From: Phytopythium helicoides
Lineage: Eukaryota > Oomycota > Peronosporomycetes > Pythiales > Pythiaceae
Assembly (NCBI GenBank): GCA_024867545.1
Contig: JANFNE010000011.1
Location: forward strand, 1,364,001 to 1,428,000
Length of the DNA stretch: 64,000 nucleotides
Reading direction: 5' to 3'
Position numbers and translations under genes: made by a program. Shown here piece by piece: positions 8,990-20,000 of this stretch. Every line of letters begins with the position of its first letter. The first letter of the stretch is position 1. Under the pieces are notes generated by a model. The model saw nothing but the letters and a program-made list of their open reading frames with translations, was not told the origin of the DNA and did no database searches.

Positions 8990-11575
8990 GTTTGAGCTTC
9001 ATTACTCGACTTGAAATACTCCAGGTATTTCAACTAGAGCGGCTCCACGAGATAAAGTTGGCGACCAGTTATCACACGTGTTACAGCAACATACAATGCT
9101 GAACGCTGTGGTGAGGGTCCTGTAGAATGGCGCACCGGTGCTAAAACAATCTCTACAAAGGTCAATCCTTGGCATTTTTAGTTGTCAGAGAGAATGCCGG
9201 AAAATTTTTGAACCTGGGATGGAGTCAAGACAAAAGCGCGATCAGGTATCGCAAATTTGACACTACGCTGAAGCATGTATTGCACTGGTACAACTCGAGG
9301 AGGAAGGAAAGCCAAAAATGAATGAATGGTATTCCGAGCCCAACAGCTTGATATATACTACATTTGGAGGTCGGATATGATGGACGGACGCGATCCCATC
9401 ATTCTGAACGGTGTCCCTTACGTCATCTCGATCCAAGATGATGTCAACTACGTAACCAATGCTAACGTTTGCGAATCGAAGTGCGCTAGACACTTTGTAC
9501 TATGCATTGGCATATCAATGGCCACTTCGATGAGTATCGGCATGCTTCCTGTTTTATCATCCCGAACCTTCAGCAAACTTTTTTGTTGAACAGGATTAAG
9601 TTTATACCGGGATCAAGTCTCAGTAGCAGAAAACGAATCAAGAAGTTTCCTTTCATTTTTTTTGCATGATCCTGTAATATTGCTCTCTGACCAAAGGAGT
9701 TTTGGAATAGCAATTATCGGGCGGAATGCCTCAAGTAACATGCTTTCGTTGGCCCACCCTTCTCGATAGCTGATACTATTCACGTTATCAATGTCATCTT
9801 GGCGGTAGTGACCAGTTCGCCAACGTTGGAGAAGGTCCCGCCACACTGCATCTAGGCGGTGACTCAAATTCTTTGACAACATAGCAACGTTGATGGTGCG
9901 CCTATACACTTCAAGTCCTTTTACACGATCGAAATACAAAGTCTCTAAAGGTGCGAACAGGCCATAATAGCGCAGCTATCATGCGCTAAAATCATTATAT
10001 TTTCATCAAACTAAGTGTATTCAGATGTCCGGAAGGCGCTCATTTATAACAGTGACAGCACAGAGATTTTCAAGTTCATGGAGGCTGTGTGAATCACACT
10101 GCGGGTGGGTTGGACATATGCGATATCCTCATAAATTTAGGCATTGAACACAATATTGAATACAATTCCGTATATGTGAAACTGGATCGTTTGCAGACAC
10201 GGTGGTTTTCCTCTGAGCTTTATCGAATGCAATACTCTTCGGTGCTCAATGTCGAGCTGAGGCTTTGCTGTGTATTTTATAGTGTAGAATGATTTTTCTG
10301 GGCCTAACATCAACTAGAATAGCTTGTTATTTTCTGCTTTAGCACCAATACGTTCTTGATTTGAGCCCCAAAACGAGTGCTAACCTGAAGAAATCCTAAC
10401 ACATAGTTCACGCACTTAAGAGTCCAAAGTTGGTCTTACAGGTGCCACAGCACTGTGCAAAAGCGCGTCAAACTTTCGTCAAAATAAAAGTGTGATCTTG
10501 GTTAACATAACTCCCACTTACAAGACTAGTTCAGTTAAGCTTTGCTCGAAAATAACTCGCGTTCATTGTTTGGTGTCTCCCCAAAACATCGAATGCAATG
10601 AATGCGAAAGATGGGTGCTTTGTATGCAAACTGGATGAATGCTGTACACAGTATCTAGCAAACTCTTCAAGACCATTTCGAATACTTCTTGGCTCATCCA
10701 GCCCACCACATCCATATGGAACGAGCTTTGGAAAAGAATTTACCCAACACGCAGGATCAAAATCAGATAAAATTGCAGTTGATCGGTAGACAACAACATA
10801 TCTTTGAAGGAGGGTTTGCTCTGCAGTTACGACGCCGTCACCAACATAATTGGTTAGTATTCCAGAAGCCATGCAATCATGTACCTCACCGTTCGATCGG
10901 CATGCATAGTGATTGGGTAACCCAGTGTTGAAGCACGTTGTGGAACGGTCAAGTTCATCAGCAACTTCATCGATTATCCTATTGGAAGTGGTAATGCTAC
11001 ATCAGATACTGTAAATCCGTAATAACTCTGGTACAGTGGAGGTTACATTCCGAATTTGGCGTCACATCGACATTCGCAGAAAACCGGTTGTTTATTGGAT
11101 ACCATATCAACAGGGAACTCAGTCGATCGACCCTGACTTGGCATTTTATTGTTACTACACTTTTTTCCTCAGGTTCCACTGTACCAACCTCTTTCATTGC
11201 GACTGTTCCGGATGCAACTACTACTCGAGGAAGCAGTTTACCATGCGGAGTTGGGTCTGCCTTGAAATAGTACGCATGGGATTGTAACGAAGAATGCTTC
11301 CCTCGTCGAACGACAGCCAAAAACCTTGTTGACTGTGCGAGATTTACCGTTGAATTTTCTTCGTTGAAGCGATCAGGTAAAATCCTAATGAAAAGACCGT
11401 TAACCATCGCACATTTGGGTGCATTCTATCGGGCTTCGGATGCCAGCGATGCCATACAAGCTGAGCATAATTGAGTGCATATACTATTGGAAGTAGCGAC
11501 TACACCCTGGCGAGGAAGCACCGTTCCAGCAAAACAAACTGCACAAAGCGGAGCAATCGTAGCGCTTTTTTTTTT
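8990..11575 (-). mobile_element. decayed Helitron (zinc-finger, N-terminal and PIF1-helicase remnants)
   Basis: Reading leftwards from 11575, pieces of one oomycete-type Helitron polyprotein appear in the expected order. A Cys-rich zinc-finger-like region broken by a stop runs directly into the frame at 11407-10997 (LPRVVVASGT, VITDLQYL). The frame then shifts to 10990-10531, with FPKLVPYGCGG and HPSFAFIAFDVLGR typical of the Helitron-like N-terminal domain. The stretch 10530-9940 is unrecognisable, so the rolling-circle Rep core appears lost. Helicase pieces follow at 9939-9613 (DLLQRWRTGHYRQDDID), 9590-9500 (SLLKVRDDKTGSMP), 9493-9300 (GYVVDIILDRDD) and 9300-8990, ending with KCQGLTFVEIVLAP and ALYVAVTRVITGRQLYLVEP (motif VI), interrupted by TAA and TAG. 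The element is dead. Its outer ends were not found. Confidence 0.82.
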
Positions 11576-11784
11576 TTAAAGTAATGCTGAGAGGTTCGTT
11601 GATCCTCCAAATCGAAACCGCATGTGCTGCATCAAAAGTCGGACACGAGCATCGCGAACGCAGCAGACTTTCTCAGTCACCAATGACTACCCGGAAGTCA
11701 TTTCCTAACCTAGGGCTGCTACAGCACGAAGGAGGGGGAGCGACAAATATCGACCGGCGCTCCGCGACGAGCAGCAGCAGCAGT

Positions 11785-12884
11785 ATGTCGGCGCTCTCCC
11801 CCGTGGCGCGCGCGCAGCTGCGCAACCCCGTGGGCCGCGTGCGCGGCGGCGGCGTGACGGCCGCGGTGTTCGGCGCCACGGGCTTCCTGGGGCGCTACGT
11901 GTGCGCGGAGCTGGGTGCGTGGGCCGATGGCGCGGCGACGGACGGGGCCGTTCTGGTGGTGCTGACGGCGGACACGCAGGCATGAAGGGCAACGCGTTCA
12001 TCGCGCCGTTCCGCGGAGACGACATGGAGGTGCGCCACCTGCGCGTGAACGCGGACCTGGGCAACGTGGCGCTGCCGCCGTTCTCGCCGCGCGACCGCGA
12101 CTCGATCCGCGCGGCGGTCGAGGGCGCCGACGTGGTCATCAACCTCATCGGCAAGCACTACCAGACCAAGCACATCCTGCCCTGGTGGATCAACTTCACC
12201 TACGACGACGTGCACGTCGACGTCGCGCGCACCATCGCCGAGGTCGCCGCCGAGGCCAAGGTGCCGCGCTTCATCCACCTCTCGTCCATCCTCGCCGAGC
12301 CCAACTCGCCCTCGCAGTGGGCCGCCTCCAAGTTCCGCGGAGAGATCGCCGTGCGCCAGGCCTTCCCGGACGCCACCATCGTGCGCTCGGGCGTCATGTT
12401 CGGACCCGAGGACCGCCTGCTCACGTGGACGGCCGACCGCATGATCTACGGCGGCGTGCCGCTCGTGGACAACGGCGCCGCCGTCGTGCAGCCCGTCGCC
12501 GTGCAGGACGTCGCCAAGGCCGTGTACGCCATCTCGCAGGACCCGACCATCAAGGCCAAGACCTTCGAGCTCGTCGGCGACGAGGAGTACTCGTACAAGG
12601 AGCTGGCCGACTACGTCTTCGACGTGACCAAGCACGAGCCGGCGCTCTTCAACCTGCCGCTGCCGGTCGCCGAGGTCATCGGCAAGATTTGCGAGCAGTT
12701 CCCGGACCCCAAGTTCACGGCCGACTGGGCTGTGCGCCTCAGCCTGGACCAGCTCAAGAAGTCGGACCTGCCGGGCCTGCGCGAGCTCGACGTCGAGCCG
12801 CTCAAGATGGAGAAGGAGGCCCCGAACTTCCTCATCAAGTACAACCCGGGCGGTCACTTCCAGGAGGTGTCTGGCTACCATTAA
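11785..12884 (+). CDS. NDUFA9: NADH dehydrogenase (complex I) subunit NDUFA9, 2 exons
   Basis: Exons 11785-11914 and 11980-12884; 344 residues (human 377). The intron opens GTGCGT and ends GCAG, phase 1. The SDR-type NAD(P)H-binding loop is FGATGFLGRYV near residue 30. Further family landmarks are DVVINLIGKHYQTKH, FIHLSSILAEPNSPSQWAASK, VRSGVMFGPEDR and LVGDEEYSYKELADYVF. NDUFA9 is a structural accessory subunit of complex I at the mitochondrial inner membrane and does not itself catalyse. The short Arg-containing N-terminus would act as import signal. Start: ATG 11785 sits at the sharp rise in GC content; an in-frame ATG at 11683 would add 34 poorly coding residues. Confidence 0.93.
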
Positions 12885-13258
12885 GTGTAGCGTTGGCGAG
12901 CTACTCGAGTCGCGGTGGGGTTCGATTGATTGGCGACCGACCGACCGGCCACCCACTGTATTCATCGCCCGTTGGAGCTGGAGGGCAGGCGAACTCGGGC
13001 GTTTGCGGGCCGGTAACGTCACCGTCGAAAATAAAAGAACCATGCAAGCAACGATCGATTGTTCGCTGCTGCAGTGAAGGTGACGTGCATGTGCTCCATC
13101 GGTAGACGCAAGTGATGGCTTCCCACTGGTACCGCATCCGCATCAAGATTTGCGCAAACACTCTCCCTCTCATTGGTCAAAATACTGTCGTATCCCGTTT
13201 TCATCCAATCAAAGCTCCGATTTGCTCGCGGATCACCAGACACGCAGCATTTTTGAAG
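12885..13258. promoter_or_regulatory. intergenic with promoter of the CCDC90-like gene
   Basis: 374 bp. The left half is the NDUFA9 3' region. Just before the next ATG lie a reverse CCAAT box (13172-13176) and a forward one (13205-13209, in ATCCAATCAAAG), about 50-90 bp upstream of the start. Nothing else recognised. Confidence 0.4.
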
Positions 13259-14044
13259 ATGCTGGCGCTTGCTCGCTCCGGCGCGCGCCTGGCGGCTCCA
13301 GCGGCGCGCCGCGCGCTTGTCGAGGGCCGGGCGGGCTTCAGCTCGGCGTCTCCAGTGCCGTTCGACACGCACAAGGTGGTCGTGAGCCTGCAGCAGCGAG
13401 GTGGGCGGCCCCAAGGGCAAAAAGTCGGGCGGGGACTCGGATCGGCACTGACGCTGGCGAGTTGGTGGCAGGATTCACGACCGAGCAGGCCGAGGCCATC
13501 CTGGAGGTCATGAAAGCGTCCATGGACGAGTCGCTGGAGGCGCAGGCCAAAGTGGTGCGGCCGAGTTTGAGCGTCGTGGTTCTTGACGATCAAAAGCTGA
13601 CGGCGTGGCTGGCACCTGCAGCTCGCGACCAAGTCGGAGCACGTGGAGCTCAAGGCCGAACTGTCGGAGCGCGTCTTCAACTCGACGCTCAAGTTCGGTA
13701 CGCTTGGCCTTGCTCAGGCAGAGGTCGTTGGAGTTCGCCCGCTCTGACGATGGATCCCATTGGCAGACATTGCGCAGCGGCACTCGAGAGAGCTGCTCGA
13801 GCGCGACTTCAACACGCTCAAGCAGGACATCCGCATGCTCGAGAAGATCGACTTCGATAACGTGCGCATGGAGATCGCCGAGCTCGAGAAAAAGTTCCTG
13901 CTGCAAAAGCAGGCCGAGGACGAGACGCTCAACGACCTGCGCCTATCCATGGAGAAGGTCGAGAAGCGCATGCTGCAGTACGCTGTGGGTTTCGCTGGCA
14001 CCATCATGGCCGTCGGCACGGCCGTCATGCGCCTCGTCATGTAA
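13259..14044 (+). CDS. CCDC90/MCUR1-family (DUF1640) mitochondrial coiled-coil protein, 4 exons
   Basis: Exons 13259-13400, 13472-13551, 13622-13697, 13767-14044; 191 residues. The donors are GTGGGC, GTGGTG and GTACGC, and phases agree throughout. The N-terminus is Arg/Ala-rich with no acid for 20 residues, a mitochondrial presequence. Family landmarks: FDTHKVVVSLQQRGFTTEQA (the conserved helix at the start of DUF1640), the ERVFNSTLKFDIAQRH stretch, a long coiled coil, and a single C-terminal membrane segment (YAVGFAGTIMAVGTAVM) ending the protein. Human relatives MCUR1 and CCDC90B sit in the inner membrane, and MCUR1 is linked to the calcium uniporter and to complex IV assembly; which role applies here is not decided. 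It ends 54 bp from the convergent helicase gene. Confidence 0.85.
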
Positions 14045-14098
14045 AAACACTGCCAGCATTCGACTTTTAGCTCTTTTTTTTAAGCGCTGTCCGCGCAG

Positions 14099-17000
14099 TT
14101 AGAATTCATTCGAGCGCTTCGTCTTGTCCTGCACGCGGGACGTTGAACTCGCTAGCTGAGACGCACTCCCGAGGATAGAGCCTAGTACTCCTGCTCCTCT
14201 GTTGTCACGACCGGGATTACTGGGTCGCTTGTGCTGAGTAGGGCGGCTCGAGTTCGAAGAGTACTCAACACGCCTATTGTTCGGAGCACTTCCGACAGAT
14301 CGATAACTACTACTCGGCGCGATGCCACCGTCTCCATTTCGAGTAGACCGATCGCGGTTGATTCCAGCATGGAAATTACTGGACGACGAAGCCGTCGACG
14401 GAGGCGTTCTCGGCGAGCTCCCGTTAAATGGACGCTTCCCTAGCGCTCTCTGTACGGCATTTGCGAGCTGAACGGCTTCCGGGACACGAGGTTTGTGCTG
14501 TGTAGTCGGACGGGTTGGCTCGTTTTCCATACAAAACTCTTTGGCAGAGATCGACACTGGGGGCTTGCTTGGCATTGTTTTCCTCTCCTCTGTTCGCCTT
14601 GGCCGGTCGGTGCCTTCCATGCGACTTGCGTACCCATAGCTATCCCCTGAACTTCCATTGCCGTAGTGACTGTTTCGGTCCCAGGGCTGGGCATCCCGCG
14701 ACCGAGAGTCCCCACGGTGATTATTGTCACCGTGATCGCGTCGGAAGTCACGGCGATCTCCACTGCTACTCGGTTGGTGGCGCGAGTCTCGGCCGCGTGA
14801 CCGACTACGATCTCTGCTATGGTCGCGGCCGCTGGAGCTGCTGGTTCCATGGCGATTGCCACTAGAACGTTCTGATCGCGAACCAGAAGAGCGATCGTCT
14901 GTGTATCCACGCTTGCTGTTGCGCTCCGAATCTTGCGAACCAACTCGCGCTAGCTTGCGTTGACGATCGTTCACATCACTTGGTTGGCCCGAGCGCTTTG
15001 AATTTTGCGGCTCAACTGATCCCTCAGGCAATTCAGGCTTTTTCTTATCATTTGAGCCTGTCGTTGGTGGATTGTCAGCGGAAGCAGTTGAGGCAGTTGA
15101 GGCAGTGCCAATTGGGGATACAGCGTCTGCAGAACTTGGAGGTACTCCGACGTTCTCCATTGTGACATCAACAGATAGCTCTTTCTTCTCCAGGTTTACA
15201 CTCGAGTTAATGTCGGATTCAGCAATTGAGTTGCTTTTAGTGGTTGCCGATTTGACTTCATCAGGTGGATGTCCAGTTTTGACGGGTTGGTTCGAGCCAG
15301 CCTTCGCTTTAGCTGAATCATCTTTCGAACTGTCCGATTTCCCGCTTTCACCGCCAGCAGCTTTGCGATTGACTCTTTCATGCATTTCTTTGTAGTGCTC
15401 AGCAAGCTCACGTCCTCTATCACTTCCTTCTAGGCGCTTCACAACTTCGGGAAACGGAGCACCGTCGGTATGGATAATAAGCTTGCGATCTCGTGCACTC
15501 CGAACTAACGCATCCCATGTCTCGTCACGCACTAAAGTTTGCACGTCGCCCACGACAAACAAACAGAAGCGAGCACGGGTGATGGCGACGTTCAAACGCC
15601 GGATGTCACGCAGGAAACCTATGCCTCCTCGGTGTGACGAACGAACGCACGAGAAAATGATAACGTCTTTTTCACGACCCTGGAATCCGTCCACCGTGTT
15701 GACCTCAATCGAAAGCGCTGATGAAAAAGACGACGACGAGCGCGCGAGCTCACGACGAATTGCGTTGACTTGCTCACGGTAGGGGGACACAAAACCGACT
15801 GACCACTTGTGCATCCGCACATCCGCACACATATTGTACATGGTCTCGCACAGCTGCACACAGAATTGAGCTTCGCCGCGATTCCATTTGGAGCCGTTCA
15901 CATCTTCCTCTCGAGAATTGGGCAAGTCGTACAGCAAAAATGGCTGAAAGCACGTGGATGTATAGATGCGAGAGCACGTGCGTTGCACGCGCTCCATCAC
16001 GCTGGGGCCATCCGTTAGCAGGCCGTTGTAGAAACGCTTCGATGGGAATTCGCGCAAGAACGGGTGCATCCGATACTGAACTCGAAGCATGGAAGGTGCC
16101 ACACCACTGTCAGCAATCCGCTCGAAAAGTGAACGATCGTACCGGGCACGAGCAGCCACGACGCTCTTGACAGTGGCTGGCAACTGCTTCGGATCTCCGA
16201 CAAGCACCACACGAGCAACACGCTCTCGCAATGGAACGAGGGTGCTCAGCTCAACTGCCTGTGCAGCCTCATCAATGATAAGAGCATCAAATCCGCGCTT
16301 GAGTGCATTGAATGGTCCGCTACCAGCCTTGGACAGAGTGCACGCTATAATACTGGCGCGCGACAGAATCGTTTCTGTCATCTTTGCCTTCAGGGCGAAA
16401 ACTTCATCGCGCAGGCGGCGAACCTTTCCTGACACACTCGTAAGCTCCGCGTGCATCTTGGCAAGCTCCTTCCGGTTCGTTCGTTTCCCGCCTTCTTCGC
16501 CACCAGCCTCACTCCTCTCCTTGGCATTTTGGTGGAACTCCTTAATAGAAGAGCGTAATCTACGTTGGTTGTCCTGGAGGGCTCGCAGCTCGACAGTCTT
16601 CGGATGAATTTCCATCTCACGCTTTATAATGTTCGGCAACGATACACCCGCAACTGCTTCAGAAGCGTCTTCACCCGGATTACCAAGACGCACGATTGAT
16701 AGCCAATCGCAATTCGATGTGTCAGCGTGAACACTTGGAGCACGGACCTTGACAGGAGCACCCGTGCTATCGAGAAGTCCGTCTGTCACTATACGCAACA
16801 CTAATTCGTTCACAGCACCGTTTGATGGTGCACAGAGCAGCAGATGATTCGTGCGATGGGCCTGGGCTCTCCCAAGTGGGTTGGAAATAACTCGTCGACG
16901 CACAACTAGGCTAGATGGCACAGGTCTTGCAGATGACGACGTGTTTGACAGCTTCTGGTCGAGGCGGCTGCGCACAGAGGAAATATTCTTTAGACTTTGG

Positions 17001-20000
17001 ATAGTTGTTCTCTTCCCAATCGTTGATGGCGCATCCGTTCGTCGCAGAATACTTCCCGATGATGAGCCCGAACCCAGAGAGAACGACAAATTTGATCCAC
17101 TAGTGCTTTGAGTAATGCTTGCTACACTAGACAGGGGACCATCTCTTGTTGGAGAAATCGAGTCTGGTGCCTTCGCCTTCAAGCTCGAGCTGGTTAAACT
17201 CGGCATTAGCGCCGTCGCGGGAGGCTTCAGCGCAAGAAACCCGCTCAGTAAAGCCATAATAGTCTTGGTTTTGCCTGTACCTGGAGGTCCCTGTAGAAGA
17301 CTCACACCGACGCTGTAGTTGTTGAGGACGTTATGGATCGACTGCAATTGCGACTGGTTGTACTGGGAGCGAACGGATGCCCACAGCTCTGGTGCCAAGA
17401 ACCGTGGTGGACGCTCGAGCGCATCTTTCTGGTCAATCAACGCCGTCCATTTGTCCTTGAGGTCGTTGGCGCGCTGCTTCACTTCCTCATCCTTGTGTTT
17501 GCGCAGCTTGTTGACCATCTTCCCAATGCTTGTCGACTGGAAGCATTCGTGTTCATACACAAGTCAGCGTTACGCGTAAACATATCTGTAATCGCTTCCC
17601 AGACAACATATCGTACCCGTAGGTCTGTGAGGCTGATCTCGAGCTTGTCAAGTCGCTTTAATAGCTTGGTGACCTTCTTGATGGCATCCGTATTTGAACT
17701 TGATCTGAGCGAGTCTAGAACCTCGGCTATGGTGATAATTTCCGTTTGCGTGGATTTGTGCACATTCGGTGTCAAAATTGTTGATCGTAGGTGCTCGGGA
17801 AGCAAATCAACGGATCGTAACGCAATATATTCGCGCGCTGACGTCACCACGTTACTGGCGGGTTGTACGCGCCACTCCGTATCAGCCAACGCACTGGAGC
17901 TCAGAACTTCTGCTTCGAAAGAAGCGACGCGATCACTTGTTGCGCTATCAAGCTCTCCATCGTTCAGGAACAGAATACGGACAATGTCTTCTTCAACTGG
18001 CCCAGCGTCCTTGCCACCTCGTTTGCCACCGCCAGATACGTGCTTCTTTCCCTTCTCGTTTTCATTGATCATGATGACACCAATAAATTCGCGGTTACCC
18101 ATAAACTCTGAGTTTTTTCGCCGCGTTTGCCTTTCATCGCGACGGTCAGAATTGGCAGCTGAAGCTCCTCCTCGATTGCTGACTGCTCGGAGAAGTACAA
18201 TATCACCGTTTCGAAAGAGCTTGTCCGTCGTGGGAGGCACAAAGCGATTTGTAAACTTGAAATTCATACTCGTCTTTGTGCCCTCGTCTACCTGCACGAG
18301 ACTGAAATTTAGACACCGCATCCCTTCGCGAGTTTTTTCAGATTCGTAGCGCATTATGTGTCCACCGCTTTGACTGCACGAGCGCAACCCTTCGAACACA
18401 TCATTGCTACACTCTTCAAGCATCAACGGAAGAAACGCATTGACGTACTCAGCGCTCTTTGAGAACGTTAGTCCGGGAGCCACGTGTTCGCGATCCGACG
18501 ATCCTTGATCATTCAAGTACTCATAAGTAAGGAGTGCTGGCATGCATAACTGCAGCAGCTGTCGGTAGAAAGGTAGAAGCGAGCATACTGCAATCGGTTT
18601 CTGAGTCGTTTTGATGCGATGGTACAAAGCGGCATATTGTAGATTTGGCTCTTCTTCCTCGTCCTCGTCCTCCTCTTCTTCGTTTTCATTTTCTTCGGCG
18701 TTTTGGTCACGGCGAGAGCTTTCATCACCCTGCAGGCGGCGGCGGTCAGCTCCAGGATGGGCTTTGGACATGCCTTGAATAAGTTGAGACATGTTGAAAG
18801 CAGTTCTCGCCCCACTTGAGCTAGGTCGAGCACTTGAACTTTGCTGAGTAGATACTGCTGGCACAAAGTCATCTTCTGAATAGAAACTATGATTCTTGCG
18901 AGCTGCAGCTTGATTTGAGACGGCTGTAACTCCTGTCAAATCTACCGTAGCTCCCCGCGACTGCACTCGCGCAGCAGCCTTGCCACTCATGGGTCGGCTC
19001 GAGAACCCCGAAAGGCCACTGCCCGATGCAGACGATGGATTAGAAATATTCAAGAAATAGTCGTCGACGGTGGAGGTTGACAGAGGTTTCGCTCGCCCTG
19101 GTTTGCGCTCTCGCGAAGGCTGAAGTGAGAGCATTGGTGTGTCAGAAGAATATTGGCGGCCGAAAAAGCTCTTTGACTTTTCCAATTCGCGCAGTTTCTT
19201 GATGATACGTGGCATGGTCGACGCTCGATCTGGGTCAACAGCATTAACACTTGCCTGTGCTCCTTCTATCACCCGTAAAGTAGACTCATCGAGCGCCGTT
19301 GTGCGCTTGGCGACAAGGAGCTCGAGAACAATTGTCAATAGTTGTACAGCGCGAGCTTTCTCCGACGCACCCCCTTGCCGCTTTAAGCTCGCGACGAGCG
19401 GGGCTATGATAAACGTTGCGCGCTTAGATACTGAATGCGCGTCCTGTTCAAGATGGGTTCCCCAGAACTTCCAAAAGGATATACCGAATTCAAGGGTGCG
19501 AATCCGAGTGGCTTCGTCAACCTGAAAAACTTGACTCGTATCTTGAGATCCGTAAAGCCCAGAAAGAATTGCGATCAAGAAGTCGTTGATCAAAATTGGA
19601 ACTCGTTGCATACTCGCTGCACTGCTGACACCCATAGCAATTGCCGCATGGTCTGTCGCTATCTGCGTTTGTGCGCCTTCAATTGTTTTCTTTAGGTCGT
19701 TCCCAAGTAGCTCGAATACTTTTCCCCAATAGAATACGATCTTTTTTAGAATTGGAGCAGATACAGGCAGAGCGAAGTCGTACAGGCGTAGTGTCTGCAG
19801 CATCGATACAACCCCGCGTAAGAAAGCTTCGGTCTTGCGGTGCGCAACAATCAGGAACGCTTCCATTGGTGATGGTAGCTTATCGGCTCCTTTACTTGCC
19901 GCCATTTGTGCTAGCATCCTATCAACCATCGTTCGATATTAGTATCAACACAAACACTTCGACAGAGCTGTACGCATACCTCTTCATGGGCTGGTCCATA

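Noticed and set aside
11565..11580. T-rich run before NDUFA9 as a poly(A) tail of a retroposon
   Set aside because: The run is short, and the adjacent minus-strand sequence is Helitron, which does not use poly(A).
11895..13043. 382-codon minus-strand frame over NDUFA9
   Set aside because: Antisense shadow of a GC-rich exon; Val/Leu/Arg-rich without family resemblance, while the plus strand is a clear complex I subunit.
17333..18349. 338-codon plus-strand frame opposite the helicase
   Set aside because: Antisense to well-supported helicase exons, crosses an intron, and has no recognisable domain.
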